A stretch of 64,000 nt of DNA from Chitinophaga jiangningensis. Its GTDB lineage: Bacteria > Bacteroidota > Bacteroidia > Chitinophagales > Chitinophagaceae. The notes below the pieces were generated by a model, which was given only the letters and a program-made list of their open reading frames with translations, was not told the DNA's origin and did no database searches. The position numbers and the translations under genes are program-made. Numbering within the stretch: position 1 is the first letter of the stretch; each line of letters begins with the position of its first letter. This document shows, one piece after another, positions 1-8,516 of the stretch. Location: the NCBI RefSeq assembly GCF_900142605.1, contig NZ_FRBL01000005.1:496001-560000 (forward strand). Direction: 5' to 3'.

Positions 1-1
1 G

Positions 2-1225
2 GTGAATGGCCAGTTGTTTAAGGTGTTTACCATCCGTAAAACGCTGCTGTTCCCATTACAATCCGGCACCCTGGAACTGGAACCCGTGGAAGTGGATAAT
101 CAGGTGCGCCTGGTGAAAGTGGTACAAAACAAACGCCGGGCAAGAGACCCGTTTGAGGACTTCTTCAATGACCCTGCCTTTAAGGATCCCTTCTTCGACG
201 ATTTCTTTAATCGCCCGGATGTGGAATATGAAGATGTGCCATACAAAACGCAGTGCAACCCGGTAAAAATTACCGTGAAGCCGCTGCCCGTGGATGGCCG
301 CCCTGCGAGCTTCAATGGTGCCGTAGGCCGCTTTAATATGACCGCGGAGGTAAATAAGGACAAACTTTCCACCGACGAAGCGCTGACCCTGAAAGTGACC
401 ATCACCGGCCAGGGCAACGTAAACCTGCTGAATACACCCAAAGTGGACGTCACCTCCGGGTTCGAAGCATATGACCCGAAAGTAACCGACAATATTGAAA
501 AGAACAGTAATCCACTGTCGGGCAGCCGTACATTCGAGTTTGTACTGATGCCAACAGAAGCAGGGGAGCATGTGATTCCTCCTGTGGAGTTCTCTTACTT
601 CGACCCTTCCGCGAACACCTATAAAACGATAAAATCTGCATCTTTCCCTATTAATATCACACAAGGGAAAAAAGTTAAATCCGAAAAGCAGGATTACAGC
701 GTAGGTAGAAATGAGCTGGTGGGCATTGAAACCGGCATTATGCCATGGGTAAAAAAACATACCTGGTTTGTAACCAGCATATGGTTCTACATCCTGCTGC
801 TGATACCGGTGTTGGTGTATGCAGGCGCTGTGTTTTATAAACGCCGCCAGGATTACAATACCACCAACGCTGCTGTGCTCAAACACCGCTATGCAAACAA
901 AGTAGCACTCAAACGCCTGGAACTGGCCGCCCGTTACCTCAAAGAAGGTAAGGACAAAGCCTTCTACGAAGAAACTTCCAGGGCCGTATGGGGTTATTTA
1001 AGCCATAAGCTCAAAATTCCATTTGCTGACCTTAGCAAGCAACTGGTACAGGAGAAACTGACTGCCCGTAGTATCAATGGCAGCAATACTTCCGAGCTTT
1101 TTGAACTGATAGACAATTGTGAGGTTGCATTGTATGCCCCTGGCCAGGACAACCGCCGGATGCAGGGGACGTATGAAAAAGCTGTCAGCATCATCACCAA
1201 CCTGGAAGACGCATTGAAGAATTAA
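2..1225 (+). CDS. batD: BatD/BatB-type aerotolerance protein, C-terminal part (5' truncated by window edge)
   Basis: The frame is open from the first bases, so the true start lies upstream; the GTG at position 2 is just the first in-frame codon. The visible 407 residues begin inside a beta-rich domain, include a charged stretch rich in Asp, Phe and Arg (around residues 45-75), and later show one transmembrane helix near residues 255-277 followed by a basic cytoplasmic tail. This matches BatD (the 'oxygen tolerance' family), a membrane protein of the Bacteroides aerotolerance operon whose exact biochemical role is not settled. The next gene is batE, only about 30 bases on, as expected for the 3' end of a bat operon. 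The assignment rests on topology and neighbour. Confidence 0.85.
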   Translation: MNGQLFKVFTIRKTLLFPLQSGTLELEPVEVDNQVRLVKVVQNKRRARDPFEDFFNDPAFKDPFFDDFFNRPDVEYEDVPYKTQCNPVKITVKPLPVDGRPASFNGAVGRFNMTAEVNKDKLSTDEALTLKVTITGQGNVNLLNTPKVDVTSGFEAYDPKVTDNIEKNSNPLSGSRTFEFVLMPTEAGEHVIPPVEFSYFDPSANTYKTIKSASFPINITQGKKVKSEKQDYSVGRNELVGIETGIMPWVKKHTWFVTSIWFYILLLIPVLVYAGAVFYKRRQDYNTTNAAVLKHRYANKVALKRLELAARYLKEGKDKAFYEETSRAVWGYLSHKLKIPFADLSKQLVQEKLTARSINGSNTSELFELIDNCEVALYAPGQDNRRMQGTYEKAVSIITNLEDALKN

Positions 1226-1258
1226 TTTTTAACCACCAGGCAAATGTTCTATTGCAGA

Positions 1259-2026
1259 ATGTTCAAATCGATTTTCCTGGCAGCAGGCCTTCTGTTGATG
1301 GCCTGCTTCACGCCGGCCCTTGCGCAGGAAGTGAATCCACAAGTACGCTTTGACGAAGCCAATAACCTCTATCGTCAGAGCAAGTTTACGGAAGCAGCCA
1401 CTATCTATCAGCAACTAATAGATGCCGGCTACACCGCACGCCCTTTATACCTCAACGCAGGCAATGCCTGGTATAAGGCAGGCAAAACGGGACAGGCGGT
1501 GTATAACTATGAAAAGGCCCTGCAGCTGTCACCGGAAGACGCTGCCATCAAGCATAACCTCAGCGTGGCCAATCAAAAGGTGAATGGCTACGTAGGGGAT
1601 CTCCCGCTGGTATTTTTCCAGCGCTGGTGGCTACAGCTGCAACACCTGCACACCTCTAATGGCTGGGCGGTAGGCGCGGTCATTTTTATCTGGATACTCA
1701 TTACATCTCTTATTATAAACACCCAGATTCCCGGACTACACAATAAATACCTAAAGTGGGCTAATTACCTGTTTGGCGTACTGTTTATCGTGTACCTGCT
1801 GATGGCCGTTGATACCTATAACATCGCCAATAACCACAACAGTGGTATTGTAATGACGGGCTCCATCAAAGTAAAGGCCGCTCCGGACGATAACAGCAAG
1901 GAGCTGTTTGAACTGCATGAAGGTATGAAAGTGAAGCTGGTGGACGCTACCAGCGAATACTGCAAAGTAGAGCTCAACGACGGTAAGAACGGCTGGGTAT
2001 CCTGCGCTGCCATCAAGCGTTTGTAA
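1259..2026 (+). CDS. batE: BatE, TPR and SH3-like aerotolerance protein
   Basis: I take the ATG at 1259 rather than 1244 because a clean signal peptide follows it (hydrophobic stretch ending in ALAQ). After the signal come TPR-type helices (about residues 25-95, with the typical LYLNAGNAWYKAGKTGQAVY segment), two transmembrane helices (about 140-160 and 175-195), and a C-terminal SH3-like domain ending in GWVSC. This domain order is that of BatE in Bacteroidota. It would sit in the inner membrane with its SH3 part in the periplasm, probably in a complex with the other Bat proteins. It follows batD in the same direction and ends 3 nt before the convergent LytTR regulator stop. Confidence 0.85.
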   Translation: MFKSIFLAAGLLLMACFTPALAQEVNPQVRFDEANNLYRQSKFTEAATIYQQLIDAGYTARPLYLNAGNAWYKAGKTGQAVYNYEKALQLSPEDAAIKHNLSVANQKVNGYVGDLPLVFFQRWWLQLQHLHTSNGWAVGAVIFIWILITSLIINTQIPGLHNKYLKWANYLFGVLFIVYLLMAVDTYNIANNHNSGIVMTGSIKVKAAPDDNSKELFELHEGMKVKLVDATSEYCKVELNDGKNGWVSCAAIKRL

Positions 2027-2029
2027 GCA

Positions 2030-2776
2030 TTACATCTTCTCGATCCTTAACAGGAAGTCCTGCTTTTTCTGGCGGGATACGGGCACTCGCTGTCCATCAC
2101 ACATGATGATTTCACCACCGTCGCCTTTGATATATTTATCCATAAAGGAGAGGTTGACGAGGAAACTGTTATGCACGCGGAAAAAAGCTTTATCTTCCAG
2201 CACTTCCTCCATTTCCTTCATGGTACGGGTTACAGGGAAAGGTTTTTCCTGGGAACGCAGGTATACGTTGGTGTTGGCCCCGTTTGATTCGCAGTAAAGG
2301 ATATCGCTGGCGATCACCATGCGGAGGCCTTCTGTGGTGGGCAGCGCCAGTCGCTCCGACTGTTTAATATGCTGCTGCAACATTTCCACGAGGTTATCCA
2401 CTTTTTTAGTAACCGGTTGCCCCATGCGTTCGGTGGCTTTTATAACGGCTTCTTTCAGTTCTGCTGTATCTATTGGTTTAAGGAGATAGTCAAGTGCGCT
2501 GTGCCGTATGGCCTGGACCGCATAATGGTCGTACGCTGTGGTAAAGATCACAGCAAAGGAGCCTCGTTTAGTGGCTTCCAGTACCTGGAATCCGTCCAGT
2601 CCGGGCATTTCAATATCAAGAAACAGCAACTGAGGGTCGTACATGGCAATTGCGTCAAGGGCGGCTTCGCCATTATTGCATGTAGCCATTACCGTTATAT
2701 CCGGGCAGTTTTTTTCAAGAAGAATTCGAAGTACGTCTCGGCTGTGCTTCTCGTCGTCCACAATGATGGCGCGCAT
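2030..2776 (-). CDS. LytTR-family response regulator
   Basis: The protein is 248 residues, with an N-terminal receiver domain (about 1-120) and a C-terminal LytTR DNA-binding domain (about 145-248). The receiver shows the acidic pocket VDDE near residue 8, the phospho-acceptor D54 in FLDIEMPG, and the conserved lysine in LLKPID. LytTR regulators bind direct repeats through beta strands rather than a helix-turn-helix. The gene follows the LytS-type kinase at 2879-3688 on the same strand with a 102-base gap, so the two very likely form a cognate pair. The signal sensed cannot be told from sequence. Confidence 0.92.
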   Translation of the reverse strand: MRAIIVDDEKHSRDVLRILLEKNCPDITVMATCNNGEAALDAIAMYDPQLLFLDIEMPGLDGFQVLEATKRGSFAVIFTTAYDHYAVQAIRHSALDYLLKPIDTAELKEAVIKATERMGQPVTKKVDNLVEMLQQHIKQSERLALPTTEGLRMVIASDILYCESNGANTNVYLRSQEKPFPVTRTMKEMEEVLEDKAFFRVHNSFLVNLSFMDKYIKGDGGEIIMCDGQRVPVSRQKKQDFLLRIEKM

Positions 2777-2878
2777 GAAGGTAGAAATAGTTGATAGATG
2801 GTATAATTACAAAAAGAGGGGGAAATGCCTCTGTTTGACGATGAAAAATTACGCTTTTTTTTGCTGCTGTACAAGCAT

Positions 2879-3688
2879 TCAGCCCGTCAGTTCCTGTCGG
2901 GCGGGGGTATGTTCCATGCTGATCACGAGACGATTGCCGCAAGGGTGGCTGGCGCTGTCCAGGATGGGCTGTGCGGAAATGCTGGCTTTCATATGGTAGC
3001 GCTCACTCATGAGGTACAGGCGTTCGGAGGCGATATCGATGCCGTTGGCGAGGCGGGCTGCGGTATCGTCCAGCAGGGAGGCGGTGGGATTGCCGTTATC
3101 TTCCACCCGGATATAAAGCCGGTCGTTTTTGAGGCCGATAATAATATCCAGCTGGCCGCCGATTTTCTCCGGGCGCACCAGCAGCCGGTGCCAGATGGCA
3201 TATTGCACGTAAGGTTGTATAATCAGGGGAGGAATCAGCGTGTGCATAGGTTCCACTTCCGGCTCCAGCACCAGGCGGTAGGTAAACTGCTGCTCAAACC
3301 GCAACTGCTCCAGTTGTAAATAAAGCTCCAGTGCGTCGAGGTCTTCCTGAAGGGTGATCCATTCCTTCTTGAAATTTCCCATCATGAGCCGCATCAGTTT
3401 GGAGAAGCGGGTGAGGTAAAGGGAGGCCATATCTGTGCTGGTAGCCAGGATATAGTGATGGATGGCATTAAGGCTGTTGAAGATGAAGTGAGGGTCCAGC
3501 TGGGCCTGAAAGGCGTTGAGTTCCAGGTTGATCATGGCCTGCTGCCGGTGCAGGGCTTCTTTGGCGGCACGACGGATTCTTTTCTCTCTTTCGAAGAAAA
3601 AAAGCAGGATCGTAATGAGGCTAACCCCGAAGAATACCCAATACGGCCAGACTGCAGCAAACACCATTGCTATAGTTAAATGTGCCAC
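2879..3688 (-). CDS. LytS-type sensor histidine kinase
   Basis: The 269-residue protein has an N-terminal hydrophobic segment (about residues 5-30), then a basic, coiled region and the His_kinase domain (PF06580 type). The phospho-acceptor histidine is in the LDPHFIFNSLNAIHHY motif, and the ATPase part carries VEDNGNP. There is no extracellular sensing domain, only a membrane anchor. It precedes the LytTR regulator at 2030-2776, its likely partner. Kinases of this short form are common in Bacteroidota and usually work with LytTR regulators. Confidence 0.9.
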   Translation of the reverse strand: MAHLTIAMVFAAVWPYWVFFGVSLITILLFFFEREKRIRRAAKEALHRQQAMINLELNAFQAQLDPHFIFNSLNAIHHYILATSTDMASLYLTRFSKLMRLMMGNFKKEWITLQEDLDALELYLQLEQLRFEQQFTYRLVLEPEVEPMHTLIPPLIIQPYVQYAIWHRLLVRPEKIGGQLDIIIGLKNDRLYIRVEDNGNPTASLLDDTAARLANGIDIASERLYLMSERYHMKASISAQPILDSASHPCGNRLVISMEHTPARQELTG

Positions 3689-3831
3689 GATAATTAAATA
3701 TCGGGTAAATCACTGCCAGATGGAAGTGTCATTTTGTACAAGGCAGAAAATAACCGGAAAGCGGTGAGATTTGGAGGAAATTTGGTGTTTTGTTGTTTGC
3801 ATTGCGTTTTGAGGCATAGTTGCTTTCGGTG

Positions 3832-3902
3832 GCGTGTTTTAATCGCGCCTCCTGCGCGATTAAAACACGCTGGTCAATGGCCGAAGGCCATTGACCAGCG
3901 TG
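3832..3902. repeat. Double-hairpin element A (shared central arm)
   Basis: Hairpin 1: 17-bp perfect stem, arms 3832-3848 and 3854-3870, loop CTCCT. Hairpin 2: 17-bp perfect stem, arms 3866-3882 and 3886-3902, loop GAA with tip GGCCGAAGGCC. The five bases CACGC (3866-3870) belong to both stems, and GCGTG stands at both outer ends, so the two hairpins compete for the same strand. The element begins 7 nt beyond the stop of the minus-strand response regulator (3910). There is no T-tract. Confidence 0.85.
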
Positions 3903-3909
3903 AAATAGC

Positions 3910-4620
3910 TTATGCTTCTGTGAATTTATAGCCTACTCCGCGTACAGAATGGAAGTATTTAGAGTTACGGCTGTCTTCTTCAAAGTATTTTCTGAAGTTG
4001 AGGATAAAGTTATCGATGGTACGGGTGGTGGGGTATACGTTATATCCCCAAACTACCTGCAGGATTTTTTCACGGGTCACTACTTCACCTTTGTTTTCGA
4101 TGAGTAGTTTCAGCAGCATGGCTTCTTTTTTACTGAGCTCATAATGTTTACCGTCTTTGCCAATGCACTCCTGTGCGGCGAAATCGATGGTATTGTTACC
4201 AAAGCGGTAAACGTTTGGTACGCTGTCTTTATCCTGTATTTTTTTATTTTTTACGATCAGTTTCTCTACACGCAGCAGCAGTTCTTCGAGGTTGAAGGGC
4301 TTGGTCATGTAGTCGTCCCCGCCTTTTTTGAGTCCCAGCACCCTGTCGGCGCTGCTGTTTTTAGCACTCAAAAACAGGATGGGCACTTCGTTATTCTGAA
4401 TGCGGATATTTTCGCAAACAGCGATGCCGTCCATTTCCGGGAGCATGATATCGAGTATGATCAGGTCAAAATATTCGTTTTTGACTGCTTTGAGGGCAGC
4501 GGTCCCATTGTCAACGGCAGTAACTTCATAGCCTTCCAGCTCCAGGTTCAGCTTAAGCGCCTCCTGGAGATTTTCTTCGTCTTCAACCAGTAGTATTGAT
4601 GCTTTTGTAGCTTCCTTCAT
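3910..4620 (-). CDS. OmpR/PhoB-family response regulator
   Basis: The 236-residue protein has a receiver domain (about 1-125) with the acidic pair in LVEDEENL, phospho-acceptor D57 in ILDIMLPEMDG and the lysine in MTKPF. It is followed by a winged-helix DNA-binding domain (about 140-234) ending in the typical SVRGVGYKF. It lies 63 bases downstream of the membrane kinase gene (4684-5703) on the same strand and is its likely partner. The upstream genes are gldH and yicC, so the whole set may be one transcript. A small inverted repeat lies in the gap between kinase and regulator. Confidence 0.93.
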   Translation of the reverse strand: MKEATKASILLVEDEENLQEALKLNLELEGYEVTAVDNGTAALKAVKNEYFDLIILDIMLPEMDGIAVCENIRIQNNEVPILFLSAKNSSADRVLGLKKGGDDYMTKPFNLEELLLRVEKLIVKNKKIQDKDSVPNVYRFGNNTIDFAAQECIGKDGKHYELSKKEAMLLKLLIENKGEVVTREKILQVVWGYNVYPTTRTIDNFILNFRKYFEEDSRNSKYFHSVRGVGYKFTEA

Positions 4621-4650
4621 GTGTTAATATTTGATTGTAAGTCAAATGAT

Positions 4651-4674
4651 GGATTAAAGGCTGTCATTTAATCC
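4651..4674. other. Small inverted repeat between kinase and regulator genes
   Basis: GGATTAAA (4651-4658) and TTTAATCC (4667-4674) form an 8-bp perfect inverted repeat with an 8-nt spacer, inside the 63-base gap between the kinase stop and the regulator start. It could be an RNA processing or translation-tuning hairpin, or an operator; sequence alone does not decide. Confidence 0.45.
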
Positions 4675-4683
4675 GGTTTAAAT

Positions 4684-5703
4684 TTACGCCGTTTGTATGG
4701 AATAATCAGTCCATGTTATTTCAAAGCAGGCGCCGGTAGGTTTATTATCGCGCACATGTATGATCCCGTTGTGTTGCTCTACAATTTTAGCTGTCAGGAA
4801 CAGTCCGAGACCGGAGCCTTTGGCTTTACGGGTATTTTCATTGCCTACGCGGTAAAACTTGAGGAAGATTCTTTCTTTTTCTTCGTCAGGGATACCAGGA
4901 CCTTCATCCACTACCTGTAACTTGAGCTGTTTATTGGATTCGAACAGTTTTACCAGAATAGCGGTGTTTTTGGGTGCATATTTGGCAGCATTTTCCACCA
5001 GGTTACTCAGTACGATGTGCAGCATCAGCTTGTCACCTTCCATCCATACCCCTGGCAAAATGCTTGCCTGAATAGTATGAGTGCCAATTCGTCCGCCAAT
5101 TTCTTTAATATCTGACTCCATCAGCTGCGATACATTCAGGGGTTCTTTAAAGAGCTGATAGCGGTGGGTTTCCAGTTGCGCTGCCAGCAGGATGTTGTTA
5201 CACAGCTGGTCGAGGCGATTGGTTTCCCGGATGGTGTTATCGATGAGCCGTGACCTCTTTTCTTCGTCGAGGCTACTGTGTCTGCGTATAGTCTCCAGGT
5301 TTAGCTTGGCTGCCGCAATAGGGGACTTCAGTTCATGGGTAACCGCCATCATAAAGTTTTGCTGTTGACGGCTGAGTTTCATGTATTTCCAGATGGCGCG
5401 GTATACAAATCCGGCGCCTACCAGCAATATGCCGAGAAAGGTGAGGCCTTCGCCGAGATATTTGATGAAGCGCATTTTTTCGTCTTTTTCGATGCGCTGA
5501 AGTTCCAGCTGGTATTCCACTGGTTTTTGCAGGCTATCGATCCGGAGGGCGAGGTTTTGCACTTCAAAACCGGTGATCTGGTGGCTTTGGCGCAGGAGTA
5601 GTATTCCCCACCATACCAGTGCAGCAACTGTATAAAACAGTACTAAAAAGTAAAGGAAGGATACTGATTTTCCTTCCTGCATTTTATTATAAATTCTTTT
5701 CAT
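4684..5703 (-). CDS. Membrane sensor histidine kinase
   Basis: The start is the ATG at 5703, which overlaps the gldH stop codon by one base (TGATG), a sign of coupled translation. The protein has two transmembrane helices (about residues 15-37 and 83-106) enclosing a short periplasmic segment. The HisKA domain follows, with the phospho-acceptor in MAVTHELKSPIAAAKLNLE, then a HATPase_c domain with VDEGPGIPDEE and the glycine-rich GSGLGLFL box. It pairs with the regulator at 3910-4620. The kinase is embedded directly behind a gliding-motility lipoprotein gene, but a functional tie to gliding is only suggested by this position. Confidence 0.93.
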   Translation of the reverse strand: MKRIYNKMQEGKSVSFLYFLVLFYTVAALVWWGILLLRQSHQITGFEVQNLALRIDSLQKPVEYQLELQRIEKDEKMRFIKYLGEGLTFLGILLVGAGFVYRAIWKYMKLSRQQQNFMMAVTHELKSPIAAAKLNLETIRRHSSLDEEKRSRLIDNTIRETNRLDQLCNNILLAAQLETHRYQLFKEPLNVSQLMESDIKEIGGRIGTHTIQASILPGVWMEGDKLMLHIVLSNLVENAAKYAPKNTAILVKLFESNKQLKLQVVDEGPGIPDEEKERIFLKFYRVGNENTRKAKGSGLGLFLTAKIVEQHNGIIHVRDNKPTGACFEITWTDYSIQTA

Positions 5704-6191
5704 CAAGGCCGTTTACCGGCTTTCTCTATCCGCAAACCAACATTCATTACATGGGGAAGCGGATTTTGCCGCATGTTTTGTTCAAAAGTGATTTTATAGG
5801 TGCCTGGTTTGCTAAAAATTGCATTTTGCTGAATAGGCACTCTATGCTCATATATATCATCGATACCGCTGCCGAGCCATTTTCCGGAGGGTTCTGCCAG
5901 GGGCAGTTCCACACGTTGCTGGGCAGGGATGCTGTCGCCCGGGTATTGTGTTCCTACCATTAGCCAGAGGTTACTGTACGGATAAGATGTCTGGTGGCGT
6001 ACGTTCACGTATATGTTGTACAGCCAGGCAGTATCTTCCGGTTCCAGTTTAACTTCAAAAGCTGGTTTATAGTCGTAGGTCCAGTCATGCCCCGGGATTT
6101 CCAGGTTTTTTTCGTAGACGTCCAGTTTAGGCGGCTTGCAGGCTGCAGCCAGAATTAAAAGGCCTGCGGTTACCAGGAGTAGTCTCTTCAT
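5703..6191 (-). CDS. gldH: Gliding motility lipoprotein GldH
   Basis: The 162-residue protein begins with a lipoprotein signal peptide ending in a cysteine at about residue 18 (LILAAACK). The body matches GldH: an early VYEKNLEIPGHDW segment, then a beta-rich domain with YNIYVNVRHQTSYPYSNLWL. GldH is one of the lipoproteins required for gliding and for the type IX secretion system in Flavobacterium johnsoniae. It starts 15 bases after yicC and overlaps the following kinase gene by one base. The product name rests on recognised conserved segments. Confidence 0.88.
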   Translation of the reverse strand: MKRLLLVTAGLLILAAACKPPKLDVYEKNLEIPGHDWTYDYKPAFEVKLEPEDTAWLYNIYVNVRHQTSYPYSNLWLMVGTQYPGDSIPAQQRVELPLAEPSGKWLGSGIDDIYEHRVPIQQNAIFSKPGTYKITFEQNMRQNPLPHVMNVGLRIEKAGKRP

Positions 6192-6206
6192 AAGGTTTAC
6201 GCCTTG

Positions 6207-7082
6207 CTATAAAACGTTTAGTACTTGTTCTTTGGCTTTTTCCAGTTCGTCTTTCATCAGCACTACCCATTGCTGAATACCGGCGTCATTAGCTTTGGAG
6301 CCGGTGGTATTGATTTCCCTGCCTACTTCCTGCAGCACGAAGCCGAGTTTTTTACCTTTGGCAGGATCTGCTTCTTTCAAAATTTCTTTGAAATAGCGGC
6401 AATGGTTTTCCAGGCGGGAGAGCTCTTCGGAGATATCGAGTTTTTCTAAATAGAAGATGAGTTCCTGTTCCAGCCTGTTGCTGTCCACATTCTCTTTACC
6501 TACATGTTCGGCAAGCAGGCCTTCGAGGCGCTGGCGGATGCGATCCTTGCGGAGCGGGTCCAGCTCTTTCACCTTGCCCATGTATGTTTCGATATTTTCA
6601 ATACGCTGAATCAGGTCGGCTTCCAGCATAATGCCTTCGTCCTGGCGGTGCATATCGAGGTCCTGCAAAGCAGCCTGTAATACTTCTTCCACATCTTTCC
6701 ATTCGCCTTCGGTGATTTGCTCGGTGGCAGGGGTCACTACTTCGGGCAGTTTCATGAGGATGTTGAGCATGTCGCCCTGCGGCAGCTCCAGCTGGTTGGC
6801 CAGCATAGTAATGGACTGGTAGTAGTACTTGGCAAGGTCAGTGTTAATGACTACAGGCCTTGTAGCGCCATTCTGACGTACGTTGACGGTAGCATCCAGT
6901 GTTCCGCGCTGCAGCACCTGCTGCATCTGGGAGCGGATATCAAACTCATAAGGTTTCAGTAAAGGAGAAAATTTCAGATTCACCTCAAACTGTTTTCCAT
7001 TGAGCGATTTGATCTCCACCACAATAGTTGTTTCGCCTCTTGTGCTCTCCGCCCTTCCGAAGCCAGTCATTGATTTCAGCAT
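6207..7082 (-). CDS. yicC: YicC-family endoribonuclease-like protein
   Basis: The protein is 291 residues, the usual length for the YicC/YloC family. It opens with the hallmark MLKSMTGFGRAE and ends with the family's C-terminal part (KGKKLGFVLQEVGREINTTGSKA). YicC homologues act in RNA turnover, where E. coli YicC has been linked to RyhB decay and endoribonuclease activity. A promoter with TAGGTTTG (7102-7109) and an upstream TTTG about 20 bases away fits just before the start. The gene probably leads the yicC-gldH-kinase-regulator transcript. Confidence 0.93.
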   Translation of the reverse strand: MLKSMTGFGRAESTRGETTIVVEIKSLNGKQFEVNLKFSPLLKPYEFDIRSQMQQVLQRGTLDATVNVRQNGATRPVVINTDLAKYYYQSITMLANQLELPQGDMLNILMKLPEVVTPATEQITEGEWKDVEEVLQAALQDLDMHRQDEGIMLEADLIQRIENIETYMGKVKELDPLRKDRIRQRLEGLLAEHVGKENVDSNRLEQELIFYLEKLDISEELSRLENHCRYFKEILKEADPAKGKKLGFVLQEVGREINTTGSKANDAGIQQWVVLMKDELEKAKEQVLNVL

Positions 7083-7101
7083 AATAGAAATTTGTAGGCA
7101 A

Positions 7102-7109
7102 CAAACCTA
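7102..7109 (-). promoter_or_regulatory. Bacteroidota-type -7 element for yicC
   Basis: On the minus strand the sequence reads TAGGTTTG, matching the TAnnTTTG consensus, with TTTTTG about 20 bases upstream as a -33 element. The start codon lies 19 nt downstream of the element. Confidence 0.6.
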
Positions 7110-7138
7110 GTTAAATAAGACCAGAAAGCCAAAAAGCA

Positions 7139-7729
7139 TCACAGCAGTTTTAGCTTCCGGTAAACCTCTTCGCGACTCAGTTCCACCATATCTCCGGCGT
7201 TCATACCGGCAATTGTTAACCCCTCCATTCTATAACGTACAAGCCTCAACGTAGGAAAGCCTACGGCCGCCGTCATTTTTCTTACCTGCCTGTTCTTTCC
7301 CTCATGCAGCGTCATCCGCAGCCAGGGAGCGGGTATGCTCTTACGAAAACGGATCGGTGGATTGCGTGGTGGTAAAACAGGCTCCTCCTCAAAAATTTCT
7401 GCTTTGCATTTTCTCGTGAGATACATTTTGCCATCCACATTTATTTGTACTCCCTGCACCAGTTTTCTGACAGCCTCTTCCGTCACAGCGCCGTCTACCT
7501 GTACCCAATACTCTCTTTCGTGCTGGTATTTGGGAGATAACAAACGGTGATTCAATGCTTTATCGTTCGTAAGCAATAATAGCCCCTCACTGTCATAATC
7601 CAGGCGCCCCACAGGATATACATCTGAAGGTACTTTAAAGAAATCTGCCAGACAAGCCTTGTTCCCCTCGGGGGTAAACCGGGTCAGTACTTCGTATGGT
7701 TTATAAATTACATAATAATGAAGCGCCAC
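7139..7729 (-). CDS. RluE/RsuA-type 23S rRNA pseudouridine synthase
   Basis: The protein belongs to the RsuA/RluB/RluE pseudouridine synthases. The segment HYYVIYKPYEVLTRFTPEG is the usual N-terminus of the short RluE form, and the catalytic aspartate is in PVGRLDYDSEGLLLLTND. The C-terminal LHEGKNRQVRKM motif is also present. The frame is open to an ATG at 7783, but that region overlaps the divergent regulator promoter and encodes no family sequence. A GTG at 7729 places the start directly before the conserved domain and is preferred. It lacks the S4 domain of RsuA, as RluE does. The exact modified base is not known from sequence. Confidence 0.85.
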   Translation of the reverse strand: MALHYYVIYKPYEVLTRFTPEGNKACLADFFKVPSDVYPVGRLDYDSEGLLLLTNDKALNHRLLSPKYQHEREYWVQVDGAVTEEAVRKLVQGVQINVDGKMYLTRKCKAEIFEEEPVLPPRNPPIRFRKSIPAPWLRMTLHEGKNRQVRKMTAAVGFPTLRLVRYRMEGLTIAGMNAGDMVELSREEVYRKLKLL

Positions 7730-7765
7730 AACTGCTTTTGCTTTGGTTAAGGAGCCGTAAATTAG

Positions 7766-7773
7766 TACATTTG
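7766..7773 (+). promoter_or_regulatory. -7 element of the FNR-like regulator gene
   Basis: TACATTTG fits TAnnTTTG; TTTG at 7742-7745 lies 20 bases upstream as a possible -33 element. Only 11 nt separate the element from the ATG at 7785, so the leader would be very short. The element lies within the open 5' extension of the opposite rRNA pseudouridine synthase frame. Confidence 0.6.
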
Positions 7774-7784
7774 CACAATTCATT

Positions 7785-8492
7785 ATGAGTACACCGTTAA
7801 ATCCAGCATGTCAAAACTGTAAAGACCGCTTCTCGTCTATATTCTGCAAAGCGGACCAAAACAATCTTGAACAGATTGATGCGGCAAAAGTGTGCTCATC
7901 CTACAAAAAAGGACAGGTAATTTTCCACGAAGGAGCCTACCCATTTGGTGTCTACTGTATCAACGACGGTAAAATCAAACTGTCGCACAGTGGCGACGAT
8001 GGCCGCGAACAAATCGTACGCCTCGTGAAAGCCGGCGATATCATGGGCTATAAGGCCTTGCTCAGTAACGAACGTTACACCGCAACTGCCACCGCCCTGG
8101 AAGATTCTTCTATCTGCTTTATTCCTAAAGACCTGTTTCTCAACATCCTACAGTCAGATGCATCCCTATCTTTCGAGATGATGCGCATCCTGTCCAGCGA
8201 ACTGCGTAAGGCAGAACTCAAAATCACCCACCTCGCCCAAAAGCCGGTGCGTGAGCGCCTCGCCGAAACCTTACTATTCATTAAAGAAACCTACGGCCTC
8301 GAAGAAGACGGCCATACCCTCAACGTGCGCCTCTCCCGTGAGGAAATCGCCAACCTCGTTGGCACTGCCACCGAATCCGCTATCCGACTGCTCTCCGAAT
8401 TTAAAAAGGACGGTATGATCGAACTGGACGGTAAAAAAATCCGCCTCCTAGATATGCCGGAAATTATCCGTACCGCCAACCTGCACGATTAA
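7785..8492 (+). CDS. FNR-like transcriptional regulator (Crp/Fnr family, four cluster-type cysteines)
   Basis: The 235-residue protein has a cyclic-nucleotide-binding-type beta-roll (about 30-150), a long dimer helix and a C-terminal helix-turn-helix (about 185-225, with LSREEIANLVGTATESAIRL). The N-terminus carries C9, C12 and C21, and C111 lies in SSICFIP, which aligns with the segment holding C122 of E. coli FNR (SMVCEIP). These four positions suggest an oxygen- or NO-sensitive 4Fe-4S cluster rather than cAMP sensing. The recognition helix keeps the E and R of the FNR/CRP type. The gene heads a cytochrome cbb3 block, and two FNR-type sites occur downstream. Cluster binding is inferred, not shown. 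Confidence 0.88.
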   Translation: MSTPLNPACQNCKDRFSSIFCKADQNNLEQIDAAKVCSSYKKGQVIFHEGAYPFGVYCINDGKIKLSHSGDDGREQIVRLVKAGDIMGYKALLSNERYTATATALEDSSICFIPKDLFLNILQSDASLSFEMMRILSSELRKAELKITHLAQKPVRERLAETLLFIKETYGLEEDGHTLNVRLSREEIANLVGTATESAIRLLSEFKKDGMIELDGKKIRLLDMPEIIRTANLHD

Positions 8493-8516
8493 TCCTGATA
8501 AATATCAGTTTTACGC

